Assembly (NCBI RefSeq): GCF_905147045.1
Contig: NC_065907.1
Span: 4,154,001 to 4,218,000, forward strand
DNA from: Nymphalis io
Taxonomy: Eukaryota > Arthropoda > Insecta > Lepidoptera > Nymphalidae
DNA length: 64,000 nucleotides
Reading direction: 5' to 3'
The position numbers were made by a program, and so were the translations under genes. The notes below the pieces were generated by a model. It was not told where the DNA came from, did no database searches, and was given only the letters and a program-made list of their open reading frames with translations. Shown piece after piece: positions 21,846 to 33,756 of this stretch; positions within the stretch are counted from its first letter, which is position 1; each line of letters opens with the position of its first letter.

Positions 21846-22511
21846 CGTTTGGTTCAATTACATTTCGATTTATCGTTGCAATTTGTTTTTTTTATTTGTC
21901 ATAACTAAGAAAATACGATAAATGTTTCTTTTTAAATCGAATTAGTGTTTTATAGTCCACGTAATGCCGGAGCAACAAGTTGTTAAGATATAAATTCAGC
22001 AATTAACGGATGAGTGCAACACTTTTGCAGTCCACATCGTAACGAAGATAAATTAAGGGGCGGCTGATGATAATGAAAACAGGAGTAACTCGCCGAAACA
22101 CGAGAATTTCAATTCGCAGCGTTTTAATTAAACTTCTGTTGTTACGTATACTTCCCGTCAAGTTAAACTGTACTTCACTAATAAAACCTTTGTTTGTTTT
22201 TATTATTTCATTAAGCAAACCATTTTATTTATACTGATTCAATTAAGTTAAGAGGATAATGAACTTGCCGAAATGAAATTTAAATTAATAATAATTCGTA
22301 TCGATGGTGACGGTCAAATTTATTTCTTACCTACGTTTGGTTGATTAATGTTATTATTATACATGACAATTTATGATATGACATAATGTGATACATATAA
22401 ATGTGTAAAAAATAAGGATTGAATTTCAATCTTCGACTTTTAAATTTCAAAATTATAGCATCGTCATGAATTTTGTATTTTTTTTAAAACAATATATCTT
22501 TCTTTTAATTT
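21846..22511. other. AT-rich stretch without recognised features
   Basis: Nothing coding or repetitive was recognised. Confidence 0.4.
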
Positions 22512-22645
22512 AGGTATGCAGACAATCAAATGATCCCCCTGCGTCATAGATACGTCTCTTGTTCTTTTAAATACAATGGTTTATTCACCGTTTAAACCAG
22601 AACAACTGGTTTAGCGGTAGTATAATTGATGAAAACCTAATATAT
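22512..22645 (-). mobile_element. Old SINE-A remnant
   Basis: Blocks corresponding to TATGTCCCTTGTGCC, GGTTTATTCACCGTTTAAAC and GCGGTAG are in the right order in reverse but heavily diverged. Confidence 0.5.
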
Positions 22646-23691
22646 GTATGAACGTGTACAGTGCAATGTTACACTTACCCTAACATATAGATACTTAATG
22701 TAATATATATAACGAATAAATAAAACATTTAAAAAAAATGCGGTATGTACTTTGAGCTTCGTGAATGTTTGAGACGTTTGAATGAACGCTTAATAAAAGA
22801 TCATTGATGTGATAAGATGTAGTGGCCGGCGTGGTTAGAGAGAAATCGCTTAACGCGTGACACACAACGCAGTCTTGTAATACTTCGATATATATATCAT
22901 GTCAAAATTAAAACTAGCTAATCTAGCTTTATAACAAGAACTTCGACTGTATTCGGTTAGATTTAAAACGAGAATCCAAAATAAACTATCACTATATCAG
23001 ACTGTGATTAAAATTGTATTTACGAAATGGTTTTCACCGGAAAGCCGAAAATTAGACATAAAATTTATGATTATAATTAGTTTAAGAACATTATTTTATA
23101 ACACGCCTTCCGAAATATAAGAACATTAATAAAATCAACATCTATTATACGATAAACAATAGTAAGTGTATTTCATTTCTTCATAGTAACGAAAACAAAT
23201 TGAAATAACACGTTTTTACAGCGATTAATTAACCTAAGCTTTTAGTAAATAGTATATTTTAGTTCGAGCCAATTAAATAGCGCCTCAAAACTCATACGTT
23301 TAGACTTTATTAATAAATTATATATACAAATTAATTCAATGCATTGTTTATGAAACCAAAACCCTTGTTTTGATCCATATTTTGGGATGTCAGTTTTTCT
23401 TTTTCGTTTCCACTGAAATAGGTTCAACGTTTTTTGTACAACATTTGGGTGTTTTTAATTTTGTTATTACTTAAAAGGTTATAAAGAAGAAAGAATAGCA
23501 GAATTTTATATAAATATCCATTTATAAATAGGTAAGACAAAACAGTTTTTAGTGGCTATTACTTCTCTGTTTGTCAATAGCTTCTTTCAAAAAAATATGA
23601 ATAAGAGTATAGAGTAGAATTCATCTCTGTTTTCCTCAAATTTCAATGATCATTATGATCGAATTTCTATCACCTTACGAATACTATGTAT
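22646..23691. other. AT-rich stretch without recognised features
   Basis: Nothing coding or repetitive was recognised. Confidence 0.4.
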
Positions 23692-23704
23692 GTATATACA
23701 ATCT

Positions 23705-24010
23705 AGAAGCCGACATGGCCTAGTGGTGAGAACGCGTAAATCTTAACCGATGATCGTGGGTTCAAACCCGGGCAAGCACCGCTGAATGTTTATGTGCTTA
23801 ATTTGTGTTTATAATTCATCTCGTGCTTGACGGTGAAGGAAAACATCGTGAGGAAACCTGCATGTGTCTAATTTCATTGAAATTCTGCCACATGTGTATT
23901 CCACCAATCCGCATTGGAGCAGGGTGGTGGAATAAGCTCCAAACCTTCTCCTCAAAAGGGAGAGGAGGCCTTAGCCCAGCAGTGGGACATTAACAGGCTG
24001 TTACTGTACT
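23705..24010 (+). mobile_element. SINE-M (Metulj-like), full length, with target-site duplication
   Basis: Head AGCCGACATGGCCTAGTGG, B box GGGTTCAAACCC, tail GGCTGTTACTGTACT. The 13-bp repeat GTATATACAATCT flanks it exactly at 23692-23704 and 24011-24023. Confidence 0.95.
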
Positions 24011-24023
24011 GTATATACAATCT

Positions 24024-25060
24024 TGATTTTAAGAAACCACATTTAATTTTGTTTTAATCGTTAGCGTTCTATTTCAATTTGTACCGTATATATTGGTATG
24101 ATATGTGGAACAGCGCGATGTCAATCATGACAAAGTCAGTCGAGAAATTTACAATGGTAGGAATGGAAAGGGCAAAGCGTTGCGTGACCGTTAACGATGA
24201 AATGTACCTACACATTGAAAGTCATATGTGATTGAAATCAGCGAATCGGCTGTGGAATGTCGGTGTCGGAGCTGAACTTGTCCCAATAAATGGACAAAGA
24301 TGACGATATTGTAGTTGATATTCGTAGAACATAAAATATAATAATATTATACAAAATTTTTTTTTTTATTTTTTAATGTAAGTTATTGATAACCTAATCT
24401 CCTTTTTTTTAGTGTTTATATTTTGAATATGCTACAATTATTTATTATTGTCAAAACGATAGCATTGGCAATCAATTTTATTGTACTTCAGCACACATCA
24501 TACGTAAGCAGCGCACCAACTTTGTCAATATTTAGAGAGCACTATATAGCTATATATCGAAGCGAGGAATATTCTAGAAAGGATGTCACGTGGATAATTG
24601 AGAACAAACACGTGTCGCTAAATTGAGTAATCAAAAAAAAACAGAGAAAACTGTCTTCCACTAACCGTACCATCTTCAGTGGACAGTATTAGGAATATAA
24701 CATTGGGTGGACTACAATATTTCTAACAAAACTTTATATATTTCATAAAGTTATTTTATACACTGGTATTTAAATAATAATTTAATGGGTTTCCTTTGAG
24801 AGCTATTAAATCATTTCATATAGGTATAAGCTTACATAAAACGGTGCTAGGTTCTTAATGAATAGTATATTATCAATTTGATACCCGGATTTACCGTAAA
24901 ATTGCTCAGGATATGAGAATAATAAATGATACATTTATTAACCCAACAAGAAATTTTATTCCGGCATAGTTTCTTATTAATATTTAGGCCTAACATATCA
25001 AGATGTCAAATCAGAAACTCACACTTTAAAGTAATTAGTTTCTGACTGTGATGAATTTAT
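24024..25060. other. AT-rich stretch without recognised features
   Basis: There is an open plus frame of 67 codons at 24423-24626 with no splice context. No repeat family was recognised. Confidence 0.4.
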
Positions 25061-25259
25061 CCAATGCAGGTTGGTGGAAAACAGGTGTGGCAGAATATCA
25101 GTGAAATTAGACACATGCAGGTTTCCTCACGATGTTTTCCTTCACCGTCAAGCACGAGATCAATTATAAACACATGAAAATTCAGTGGTGGCTGCTCTTG
25201 TTTGAACTCACGATCATCGGTTAAGATTCACGTGTTCTAACAACTGGGTCATCTCTGCT
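25061..25259 (-). mobile_element. SINE-M, 3'-truncated
   Basis: In reverse it contains the head (AACAACTGGGTCATCTCTGC), the B box region, TTTCCTCACGATGTTTTCC and CCAATGCAGGTTGGTGG. The pre-tail region is absent. Confidence 0.85.
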
Positions 25260-25570
25260 TCACAACAATTGATACTTACGATTATTTATTTTGGTCTAAA
25301 TACGTTTACAGGTAATGTATAAATAAAAATAAATGTTAACTCGTAACAAATTCACGTAACTCGAGCCTACACTGTTAGGCATTACTTGTCCAAAACCCTA
25401 GTTTCTGTAACGCTAATCAAAGTCAAATTAACTAATTGCCTTGACTAGTAATTAAAGCGAAATTAGTTAATCTGGCTTCGAACATAGTTTCCGGAATTAA
25501 AGATCTATATAATATACAGATTCGATACATTTAATATATATATAATATATAATTTACCAATATATTTATT

Positions 25571-25745
25571 ACTTGCGCTACCGCTAACCCGCTTTGGAGC
25601 AGCCTAGTGGAACAAGTTCTAAACCAATACTTGGTACACACTCATCATATATTTATATCGCCTAACAAGGGAAGAATGAATGAGAAAGTGTAATTACAGA
25701 CAAGACGGACATAATGTCTAGCTGATATGGTTGATGGAAATCCCA
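25571..25745 (+). mobile_element. Remnants of SINE-M 3' part and SINE-A
   Basis: 25576-25628 (CGCTTTGGAGCAGCCTAGTG and following) matches the SINE-M 3' region. 25664-25745 (AGAAAGTGTAATTACAGAC, TAGCTGATATGGTTGATGG) matches the middle of SINE-A. Both are old. Confidence 0.4.
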
Positions 25746-26414
25746 TAGGAGTATGGGATATTAATGTATTGAGATTTTGGATTGGAACGACATTTTCATC
25801 CACGCTTTAATTTTATTACGTGATGTCCTTTCTCGTGTGGGCTGCGGCGTGTGTATAGCTTGAGCGCCGTGTTTTAAGTCAGCTAGTGTAACAAACAATT
25901 ATCCTGCTCGTATCAAGAAATGTCTTCATGAAAAGAAGCCCGAATTTTGAGGTAAACCTTATCATCTTAACACATAGTCTAGTAGAGATATTTTTAGTTT
26001 TTGATATTTTGAAAAATACTTCATTTTAAATAATTTGATAGAAAATAAATTGAAAGTCACTGACTCACACATGACACTTTTTAGTTCTTTGTTTTTTTAA
26101 TTAAAATTAAAATGAATCCGACTAAAATGTGTTCAATGGGGTTAGCGCTGAGAGTCATAATTGATAAAAATAGATTTGATATAAGTTTTAAATTATACCT
26201 AAACGTACACAACATATAACGAGGTATTTTTTTAATAACATATATTCAATAATATTACGAGACATCAAAATTTCAAAATAACGTTTTTTAATTAAATTAC
26301 AGACTTGTGAATATATAATATGTCTATATAATATGTCAATCAGTCGTCAATTTAATATAATAAACGTAAGCAGAAAAAGTGTAAGTATGTGCAAATCAAG
26401 AATAGGTTGCGTAA
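25746..26414. other. AT-rich stretch without recognised features
   Basis: Nothing coding or repetitive was recognised. Confidence 0.4.
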
Positions 26415-26422
26415 TGACGTCA
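26415..26422. promoter_or_regulatory. Perfect CRE palindrome TGACGTCA
   Basis: TGACGTCA is the consensus full site for CREB/ATF-type bZIP factors. It lies about 250 bp upstream of the TATA-like element at 26672. Occupancy is unknown. Confidence 0.4.
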
Positions 26423-26629
26423 CAGTGGGCAAATACATACCATACTTGATTTTTTAAATAAAGTAAATAAGTCTTAATTTATATTATAAAACCATATTTT
26501 CATAGAATTTAAACTAACATTTATCTATTCTAAAATATTCACAAAAAATAATTCGCACCACGAAAAATAGAACGAAAAAAAAAACTTAGGCCGTGACAAA
26601 ATCGTTTGTACTATGAACGAGCACACCGT

Positions 26630-26760
26630 GTTATGAATCTTTCACATCGCAGAGGCGTTTTTACGCGCGGGTATAAAATTGGGCATAAAATTCAAGTCAC
26701 GTCGCCGCTTGCCAGTACGGAGTCAATCATTGTTTTATTATATACGAGTATCCGAGTTAC
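26630..26760 (+). promoter_or_regulatory. Promoter-like GC-rich block with TATA box
   Basis: A GC-rich patch (ACGCGCGGG) leads into TATAAAA at 26672-26678. A TCAC initiator-like site follows at about 26697 and then GTCGCCGCTTGCCAGT. The spacing of about 27 nt fits a TATA promoter firing to the right. No coding exon follows nearby, so the transcript would be non-coding, or spliced to an exon I do not recognise. It could also be a decayed LTR or promoter. Confidence 0.35.
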
Positions 26761-27030
26761 TATACGAGACCGTTTCGTTAGATAAAGGTGTTGTGTTAAA
26801 TAATCCTACGTTTTAATAACATTTGCTATGTAAACATTTAGAAGATCCATGTAAAACTTGATGATAATTGTGATGAAATACATTATATATACTTTTTGAT
26901 TGGCTTCCTTGGATAAAATGGCTAATTAGCCATCAGACAAGCCTTTGTACTACAAAACAATTAATTTTAAGCATTATTCTGTGCTGTATTTACATAGATT
27001 TAAACAAAGTATAAATAAACAATAAAACAT
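26761..27030. other. AT-rich stretch
   Basis: Nothing coding was recognised downstream of the promoter-like block. Its ATGs are followed quickly by stops. Confidence 0.4.
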
Positions 27031-27470
27031 ATCTATACTTATAAAATCTTTTGTTCTGTCTGGCTTTCAACGCACAGCCCAACGGTACTGAGTCCAAAAG
27101 CTGAAATTTGGAAAACAGGTTTTAGGTTTACTAGATGAGCATCCGATAAGAAAGGATTTTTGGAAAATTTCAACATTGAGGGAAATGGGATGTAACTTTG
27201 TATCAATTTCACTCATACGAAGTCGAGGCGGGATTTTTTCATTAATAAATAACGAGTTAACCTCACAAATAGATTTTAAATAACCTTTCCAAATGTTTAA
27301 TATACAATTACTTAACTTTAACACCCTTCCGTCAAATGCTTGTTTAAAGTCGCGAGTTAATTCATCAGCCGTTAACATTACAAAAATAAACTTAAGTTGT
27401 TTGCTATCCCGCTGATGATACAGCGACGTTGAAAGCTTAATGGGATGTGGTCGGTTTATAAACAAAGGGA
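27031..27470. mobile_element. Probable non-autonomous interspersed element, family not identified
   Basis: TCTATACTTATAAAATCTTT followed by TTGTTCTGTCTGGCTTTC has the form of the termini of common Lepidopteran AT-rich repeats. It goes on to GATGAGCATCCGATAAGAAA and a GTCGAGGCGGGATTTTTTC block. A 132-codon open frame on the minus strand (27067-27465) gives no recognisable protein and is probably not coding. Confidence 0.4.
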
Positions 27471-27667
27471 TATGCTACCGGATGCTGGCACTGATCGTTA
27501 AACCATAGCCCCATGAATCAATGGTGATAGATGGGTGATGTAATTTGTAAGGAAAGGTCATGGGGATTTAATGAGGCAGATAGATAAAATCATAGTTGAA
27601 TTCGCTTAGTTTAACATGTACATGAGCATTATGTTTCTCTACATATTGATGGAGAATCAATTTCAAT

Positions 27668-27896
27668 AGCCAAGATGGCCTAGTGGTTTGAACGCGTGAA
27701 TCTTAACCAATGATCGTGGGTTCAAACCCGGGCGAGCACCACTGAATTTTCATGTGCTTAATTTGTGTTTACAATTCATGCTTGACGGTGAAGGACAACA
27801 TCGTGAGGAAACCTGCATATGTCTTATTGCTCCAAAACTTTTCCTCAAAAGTTAGCGGAAGCCTTAGCCCAGCAGTGGGACATTAACAGGCTGTTA
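27668..27896 (+). mobile_element. SINE-M with internal deletion and target-site duplication
   Basis: Head AGCCAAGATGGCCTAGTGG and tail AACAGGCTGTTA are present. The segment between CTGCATATGTCTTA and TTGCTCCAAAACTT lacks about 70 bp of the family. The 10-bp repeat CAATTTCAAT flanks it at 27658-27667 and 27897-27906. Confidence 0.9.
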
Positions 27897-27906
27897 CAAT
27901 TTCAAT

Positions 27907-29370
27907 TTCTTGTTTTTAAATTTATTTTGATGTACCCTTAATAAGTGCGAAAGCATATACCGACATAGAAAACATTAAACCCGAAACAAATGTTACTACA
28001 ACGTTTCAGTCACCAATGTAAAGTATTTTTTTCAAATAAAAGTCGATATAAGATAATATTTAACACACGCGCACACGACACATTCGTGTGCTGATTTTCT
28101 CGCAATAATATTATATAATAATTAATTCATTGTACATATAAATACTCCCACTATGTCTCTACTTTTAATTTTCTTGGTGGTATCTGTTATATCTCTATTT
28201 ATTTTTCATAATCAAAATTGTAATCATATGTGGCCTTATTTTATTAATATGCAATAACTGTAAAACCATTTCTGTATCGCTTTTGATTAAAAGTAAATAA
28301 ATAAAATTAATTGATAATAATCTTTCTCTTATAATTATATTCAAATTTTACTTCAAAATGTATGCAATATTCAATTATATTATTACTTAAATAAAACAAA
28401 ATGATACAGACGAAACTTGAATAATAAAAAATAATCTCTATTTAAATACCGCTTTTATAATTTGCTTCCTCTCAAAAACAGTTGGTAACAAGTGTGTATT
28501 TAAATTTAAAGCGCCGATACGTGTTCCGAATCCAAAGCCCTCTGACAACAAACCAATTGTTTTGTATGTATTGTTGAAACACGATACACTGACCGTCGAC
28601 GTTGTTTGGAGGCTTTTAGTGAACATAATATATTATTTAAAAGTTTACTCTCGACATATCGAATCGCGATGATGTAACCATGAATGAAATTATTCATTTA
28701 TTATTTAAATACCATTACGATGTGCTAGTGATATAAAAACGAAAAATTTATTTCATGACAAGGAAATAATTGTAACATTAATAAGACTAGCTGTGCTTAT
28801 CGACTTAACATGAAGACATGGATTAAAAAAATACATTTTTTGATCAATCATATATATGTATTTGATGAAATAAAAATCAAAAGTTAACACATTTAACCAA
28901 TTATTTACGTTTGTACTATGATTAACCACAGATAGAATAAAATAAAAATATGGTTGTTTTTATCATCAAATACCAATATTACCTTAAAATCGGCAGTTAG
29001 TTTGATTTCATTTTCGAATGTATTTGTATAAACATTTACAATTTTTATTTGCTAAACGTATTTTTTTTAAACCGGTTATAAGCAAACAAACATTAATGTT
29101 CTGTAATATAGAAATAATTGCTTTATTTTATAGAATAACTCGGCGACAGGTGAACGTTACAAGAGGCCATAAATAAGACTGTAACGAGATTGCAGGACGC
29201 CAGATGTTTCAACCGAACTGACATCGTGTCTTGGACGGGCATCTGGCACTGATTAACATAATTATGCTATATTTGGGATGAAATAAAAAGTCCAATACTA
29301 TTAAAAGCACTAAAGACATTAATACGTCATCATCGACAATCACGTACCTGCTATTTTTTAATATTTCAGT
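27907..29370. other. AT-rich stretch, one SINE-D scrap
   Basis: 28737-28775 (AATTTATTTCATGACAAGGA) repeats the interior of the SINE-D copy at 29474-29512. No exon was recognised. Confidence 0.45.
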
Positions 29371-29600
29371 GGAGCCGTAACTGCCCAGTGGTTAAAAGAT
29401 TAAGCCAATAAAGGATTCGGAGTTCAAATCCATTCAAATGCTTACAATTAATTTCGAGCTCGGCAGCTATTTAAAAACGAAACATTTATTTCATGACAAG
29501 TAAATAATTCCCTAAAGGAAAACAGCATGAGGAAACCTGAGTTGCGGATAAAAATCGGCCACGTCTAAAAGAGAAAAGGAGAGGTCTCCAGCATGGTATG
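29371..29600 (+). mobile_element. SINE-D, tRNA-derived, diverged
   Basis: GGAGCCGTAACTGCCCAGTG and GGAGTTCAAATCC have the spacing of A and B boxes. AAAACAGCATGAGGAAACCT and AGAAAAGGAGAGGTCTCCAG parallel the body of SINE-M, so it may be an old relative of that family. Confidence 0.6.
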
Positions 29601-30784
29601 TATGTATGGTAGTATGCTTATTTATTTTTAAAATAATTGTTAATAAGAAATATTATCAAAATATTATTAATAATTGTTATATGATAAATATTTGTACAGC
29701 GTGATCCTATGTATACGAAAAAAAAATATATAATTTTCAGAACATACTTTGTTTTCTTTTCTTGCATAAAATATTTATTAAAGCACATAAAATTGTTCAG
29801 TCCGTGTTATTGTCCGATGCTCATATATGGAGCACGGGAATATCAATCAATTGTGTTATTTTAAAATTTTACAAAACAAATGAAGCATATCTTTATTTGT
29901 TTTGTGAATTTTGAAAATATATTATTAACCATATCCAATTACTCATTTACCTGTGTTGTTTCGAAAGCTTTGACATATCTTGTCATTTTTTTTTTGCTTT
30001 ATAACAGACATTATATAATATTTCCTCAGTTTATTTAACGTGAAATAAAATGTGATGTGGGTTCTCCCAATCCACGCCTTAGTTTCATATTTAATAAAAA
30101 AAACATTGTTTATGTAAAGAACTCACTGATAAAAAAATTACGCAAAAGAAAGTTTCAAAGCAATAGGTATTGTCAATGTGAATCATCCACCGACTGCAAG
30201 GCGGATTGGTTTGAGGTCATGTAGGTTTTTTCATGATGTACCTTTACCATCATTCAGTGGGGTTTTCGCGGATTTGAATTCACGGTCTTCGGTTAAGATA
30301 TCCCAAATGTGCATCAAGGGTATTTTCTTTCTGTACATTTACATTAATATACGAATCCACGCGGTTTTCGGACTAGTAGATTCTAAGGTTAGCGCGTTAA
30401 TAGACAAACAAACGGGTTTATAATATTAGTATGGATTATTGATATTTAATGTCATGACCGTGTAGTGACCACATTCAATCACAGAAATCGATCACCATTG
30501 TTTGCAAATTAATGCGTTTAACGCTATCACTGTGCCGCCGTATACAGTTCTCTAGCTTATTGTTCTTAACCGTTCGCGTGGATTGGATAATGACAGCTAA
30601 CAATAGCGTGACGAAGATTATGGACAATAGTACGGTGGCTTTCTTAGTCAACGGTCACTAATCTTACATCGACCGGTAATCTAATGGACGCAAAAAGCAC
30701 AACTCAAATGAAACAATCATTAGGCAAGTATGCGAGAGAACTTTGACTATGAAAATAGTTTTTAAGTACTACTTACTAAAGTTA
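29601..30784. other. AT-rich stretch with one old SINE remnant
   Basis: Apart from the remnant at 30179-30312, nothing was recognised. Confidence 0.4.
30179..30312 (-). mobile_element. Old SINE-M remnant
   Basis: The reverse order of SINE-M blocks is visible: GGCGGATTGGTTTGAGG, ATGTAGGTTTTTTCATGATG, ATTCAGTGGGG and GAATTCACGGTCTTCGGTTA. Confidence 0.55.
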
Positions 30785-31084
30785 CTGGTGGTAGGGCTTT
30801 GAGCAGGCTCGTCTGGGTAGGTACCACCCACTGATCAGATTCTACTGCAAAACACTACTTGGTACTTGGTATTGTTTTGTTCCGGTTTGAAGGGTGAGTG
30901 AGCCAGTTTAATTGAAGGGACAAGGGACATCTTAGTTCCCAAGGTTGGTGGCGCATTGGCGATGTAAGCGATGGTTAACATTTCTTACAATGTCAATGCC
31001 AATGTCTATGGACGTTGGTAACCACTTACCATCAGGTGGACCATATGCTCGTTAGCCTACCTATTTTATATAAAAATAAAAAAA
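30785..31084 (+). mobile_element. SINE-A, full length
   Basis: CTGGTGGTAGGGCTTTGAGC to CACTTACCATCAGGTGGACC and an A-rich tail. It has small internal duplications (TACTTGGTACTTGG; AATGTCAATGCCAATGTC). Confidence 0.87.
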
Positions 31085-31218
31085 CTTGAAAACTTTCCTG
31101 ACTTTAAAATTATATTATATTTTGCCAGTTATACAGTAATCGTTATATTAAGTTTAATTTAATAAAAAATTTGACACAATAAAGACAATATTTTGTATTG
31201 CAAACGTGTAGTATTTAG

Positions 31219-31325
31219 ACTTACATGCCTCGAACAGGACGTAAAGTCTTTGGTCTATGCCAGAACTTTCTCCGTTTATGTCGCCTTCCCATTAGATAAT
31301 GAGAATAAGAAAATATAGAGTGCAT
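31219..31325 (+). mobile_element. SINE-C fragment
   Basis: ATGCCTCGAACAGGACGTAA followed by AGTCTTTGGTC and a diverged GAATAAG block matches the middle of SINE-C. Head and end are absent. Confidence 0.55.
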
Positions 31326-32568
31326 ATCTATTAAGCCAACACTTCCGCACTATGACCACGGTTTACATTAAATGGTATACGTATAGTCCGACTTCAGCGT
31401 ACAGTTTCGTTTCGACGCCAGACACAAAGCCAGCGGTCAATAGACATCTCAGCTGGTCAACGACATCTAGATAACAACAGTTGTCGATAAACAGCATGTG
31501 GTGTTTATTTTGAATTTTGACATTTTGACTCTGACATACTGACAAGACACAAAGTTTATGCTGCAACGGTTCGTCTTAACTAGAGACGCAATCGAAAGCG
31601 TTTGCACGTCCCCTACGACATCAATATGCCAACATCAGCATTTTAAAAAGACCACAAAATACTTTTCTATTGTAAGCATGACACAGCATACGGTGTGACG
31701 TTGTAAGCGACCGATGACATTTATAGTAGACCACGGGCTAAATCTCCGGCGAAGTTGGCTATTCATTATTGAGAATGGTCATCGTGACTGAAATTGATAG
31801 TACATCAATATTATTTAAAATATATATATATTAAGTTTTAAAATATATAACCTTTTTTAATAATAGTAATTATTATATATATATTCTTTAATGACTAAAA
31901 TCCTTGATTACATCAAAACTTGGCTCACAGTTTTTCGTGTGTACTCACCGTTAAGATATTTGAGCACGATTCGTAAAGCTAAAGCTTCGATATTTATTTT
32001 AGCTTCTATAGTGTTTTACTTTTAAATTAAACTGACATTTTATATTTACTAAATTTCTTTAAGAATTCTTTAAATTTTTATTTATTTAATCATCCTTCGT
32101 CTATTCAGTCCTATTCTTAGAATTTGGACCTCATTCTACGAAGCTTCTGAACTTCTGGTGGATACTTCTGAGGCATAATTTTATCCGACTGATGGTTTCT
32201 TCATCATCTTTTCCTTCTTTACCGATCGATGTGAATTATAATTACAAATTACAAACAAACATTAATTCTCGTTGTGTAATTTGAACCCGAAACTTTGATA
32301 TATCTACAATTATTTCGATTAAATATAGTTTGAATAATAATGAAATATGAGAACAGCTCAGGTCTCAGAATTATTAACGCCATAGATACGATGTATCGTC
32401 AATCAAAATCATTTTTATTTCAAACGATCCATTTTACACGCATGGCGTGTTTGGAAATGTTAATGTGTTACATGATATTATTACAAATACACTTAAACTG
32501 TACAATTGAATTAACTTTATGTTAAAAGCGGTTTTAAACTGTTACATTTTGTATGTTTAAATTAGTTT
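31326..32568. other. Stretch without recognised genes
   Basis: 31380-31560 is a little less AT-rich. It has a 67-codon minus-strand frame of no recognisable product. Confidence 0.4.
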
Positions 32569-32725
32569 TCACTAGACTTTGCCTGCGTGTGATGGAGGGT
32601 GTCAGGTAGCCTATGTTTTTTGTACTTTTAGCAACGTGTGTGCAAAATTTCATGTCGATTGAGTAGTCAAGGCGTGAAAGCGTAATAAATAAGCCAAGTT
32701 ACTTTCGCATTCATAATGTAAGTTG
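32569..32725 (-). mobile_element. AT-rich Helitron/Lep1-like or similar non-autonomous element
   Basis: It starts ACTAGACTTTGCCTGCGTG and ends with the common Lepidopteran terminus AAGTTACTTTCGCATTCATA. CTAG next to a GC-rich patch at one end fits a Helitron 3' end read in reverse (CTRR-type). Comparable copies lie at 50714-50890 and 57127-57301. Confidence 0.5.
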
Positions 32726-33090
32726 GGATTAAATGTGCTTTGTTAATTCCATATTAGTTTCAATATCAGTAATTAGATTGTTTTGAACCTTTGTTCTGTA
32801 GTTATTAGAAACTTGCGTGAAGAATCCTATCATAAACCTAGAGGTGGCGCGCGACTCGTATTGAAAATATTCTATTAAAAAAATATATATTTAAAAGGCA
32901 TCGCAACGCGTTATGTATTTTTTTCATATTTAAGCTTGTAATTTTATAAGATTAATTAATAAATATGTTATATTTAAGTCTTGTTCTTCGCGGTAAAGGA
33001 GCTGTTTAGCTCAAGATGTGGAATAGACTGCAGCACTCTAATTAGTAAGCCGTTTTTTTAATATTAAAAATATTGAAATAGTATTTTATA
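32726..33090. other. AT-rich stretch without recognised features
   Basis: Nothing coding or repetitive was recognised. Confidence 0.4.
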
Positions 33091-33149
33091 TAATTATACT
33101 AATATGATAGATTATGTTACCCACATATTCTATCACATTAGTATAATTA
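33091..33149. repeat. Near-perfect 59-nt hairpin
   Basis: TAATTATACTAAT at the left is mirrored by ATTAGTATAATTA at the right. Arms of 27 nt with two mismatches enclose the 5-nt loop TACCC. It may be a minimal foldback element or a transcribed hairpin. The loop is shorter than that of a typical insect pre-miRNA. Confidence 0.8.
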
Positions 33150-33395
33150 CTCTTTGTGGCTATGTGTCTTATTTTTTTATTTTGATTATGACAACATTTT
33201 AATAAATGGAAAGGCGTTTTGAAACTTTTACGGTGTCAATGTAAATACAAATATTACATTACAAGTAAATTATATAATATGTTTGATTTTATAAAAAGTT
33301 TTTCCTCGAAGTGTTCCTCGATATAAGCAAGAAATGTTCAATAAATACCAACTAGTCCACTACTGGTAGCATTCCTTCGAGATGCATCATCGATG

Positions 33396-33430
33396 ACGCA
33401 CGCTTACCTGAAACAAGAATACGAGTTAGT
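33396..33430 (-). promoter_or_regulatory. Candidate recursive (zero-length) splice site in the CadN intron
   Basis: On the gene's strand CTGACTAACTCGTATTCTTG is followed by TTTCAG and immediately by GTAAGCGTGC. This is a CTAAC branch point about 18 nt from the AG, a pyrimidine tract, and an acceptor fused to a donor between 33408 and 33407. This is the layout known for ratchet points in long insect introns. Alternatively it is the acceptor of a small exon: the following bases read KRASSMMHLEGMLPVVD before a stop. Confidence 0.5.
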
Positions 33431-33756
33431 CAGATCGAGATGCAGTTTTAAAAGTATTGGAAAAGAAATTAATTACATATATGTATGTATTATTGTACCG
33501 TTTAGAAAATAATATTGTATATGTGTGTATTCTTAATTAATTAAAAAAATATTGATAGTAAATCTGGAGGACGTGGGCTGCATATTTTTTGTTAGAATTT
33601 CAAACTGATATCAAACGTAGGATTTTGAGATTCTCTAACTATATTTTATTTATTATAACGTACATTGTAAAATTTGGTGTGGAAAGTAAAAATATACAAA
33701 AACGAGAAATAACAAATGAATTCGTGACAACCTATTTTTGTATTATATGTCTTAAC

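Noticed and set aside
27067..27465. A 132-codon minus-strand frame as a gene
   Set aside because: It overlaps a probable interspersed element, has no splice or promoter context, and contains no motif I recognise.
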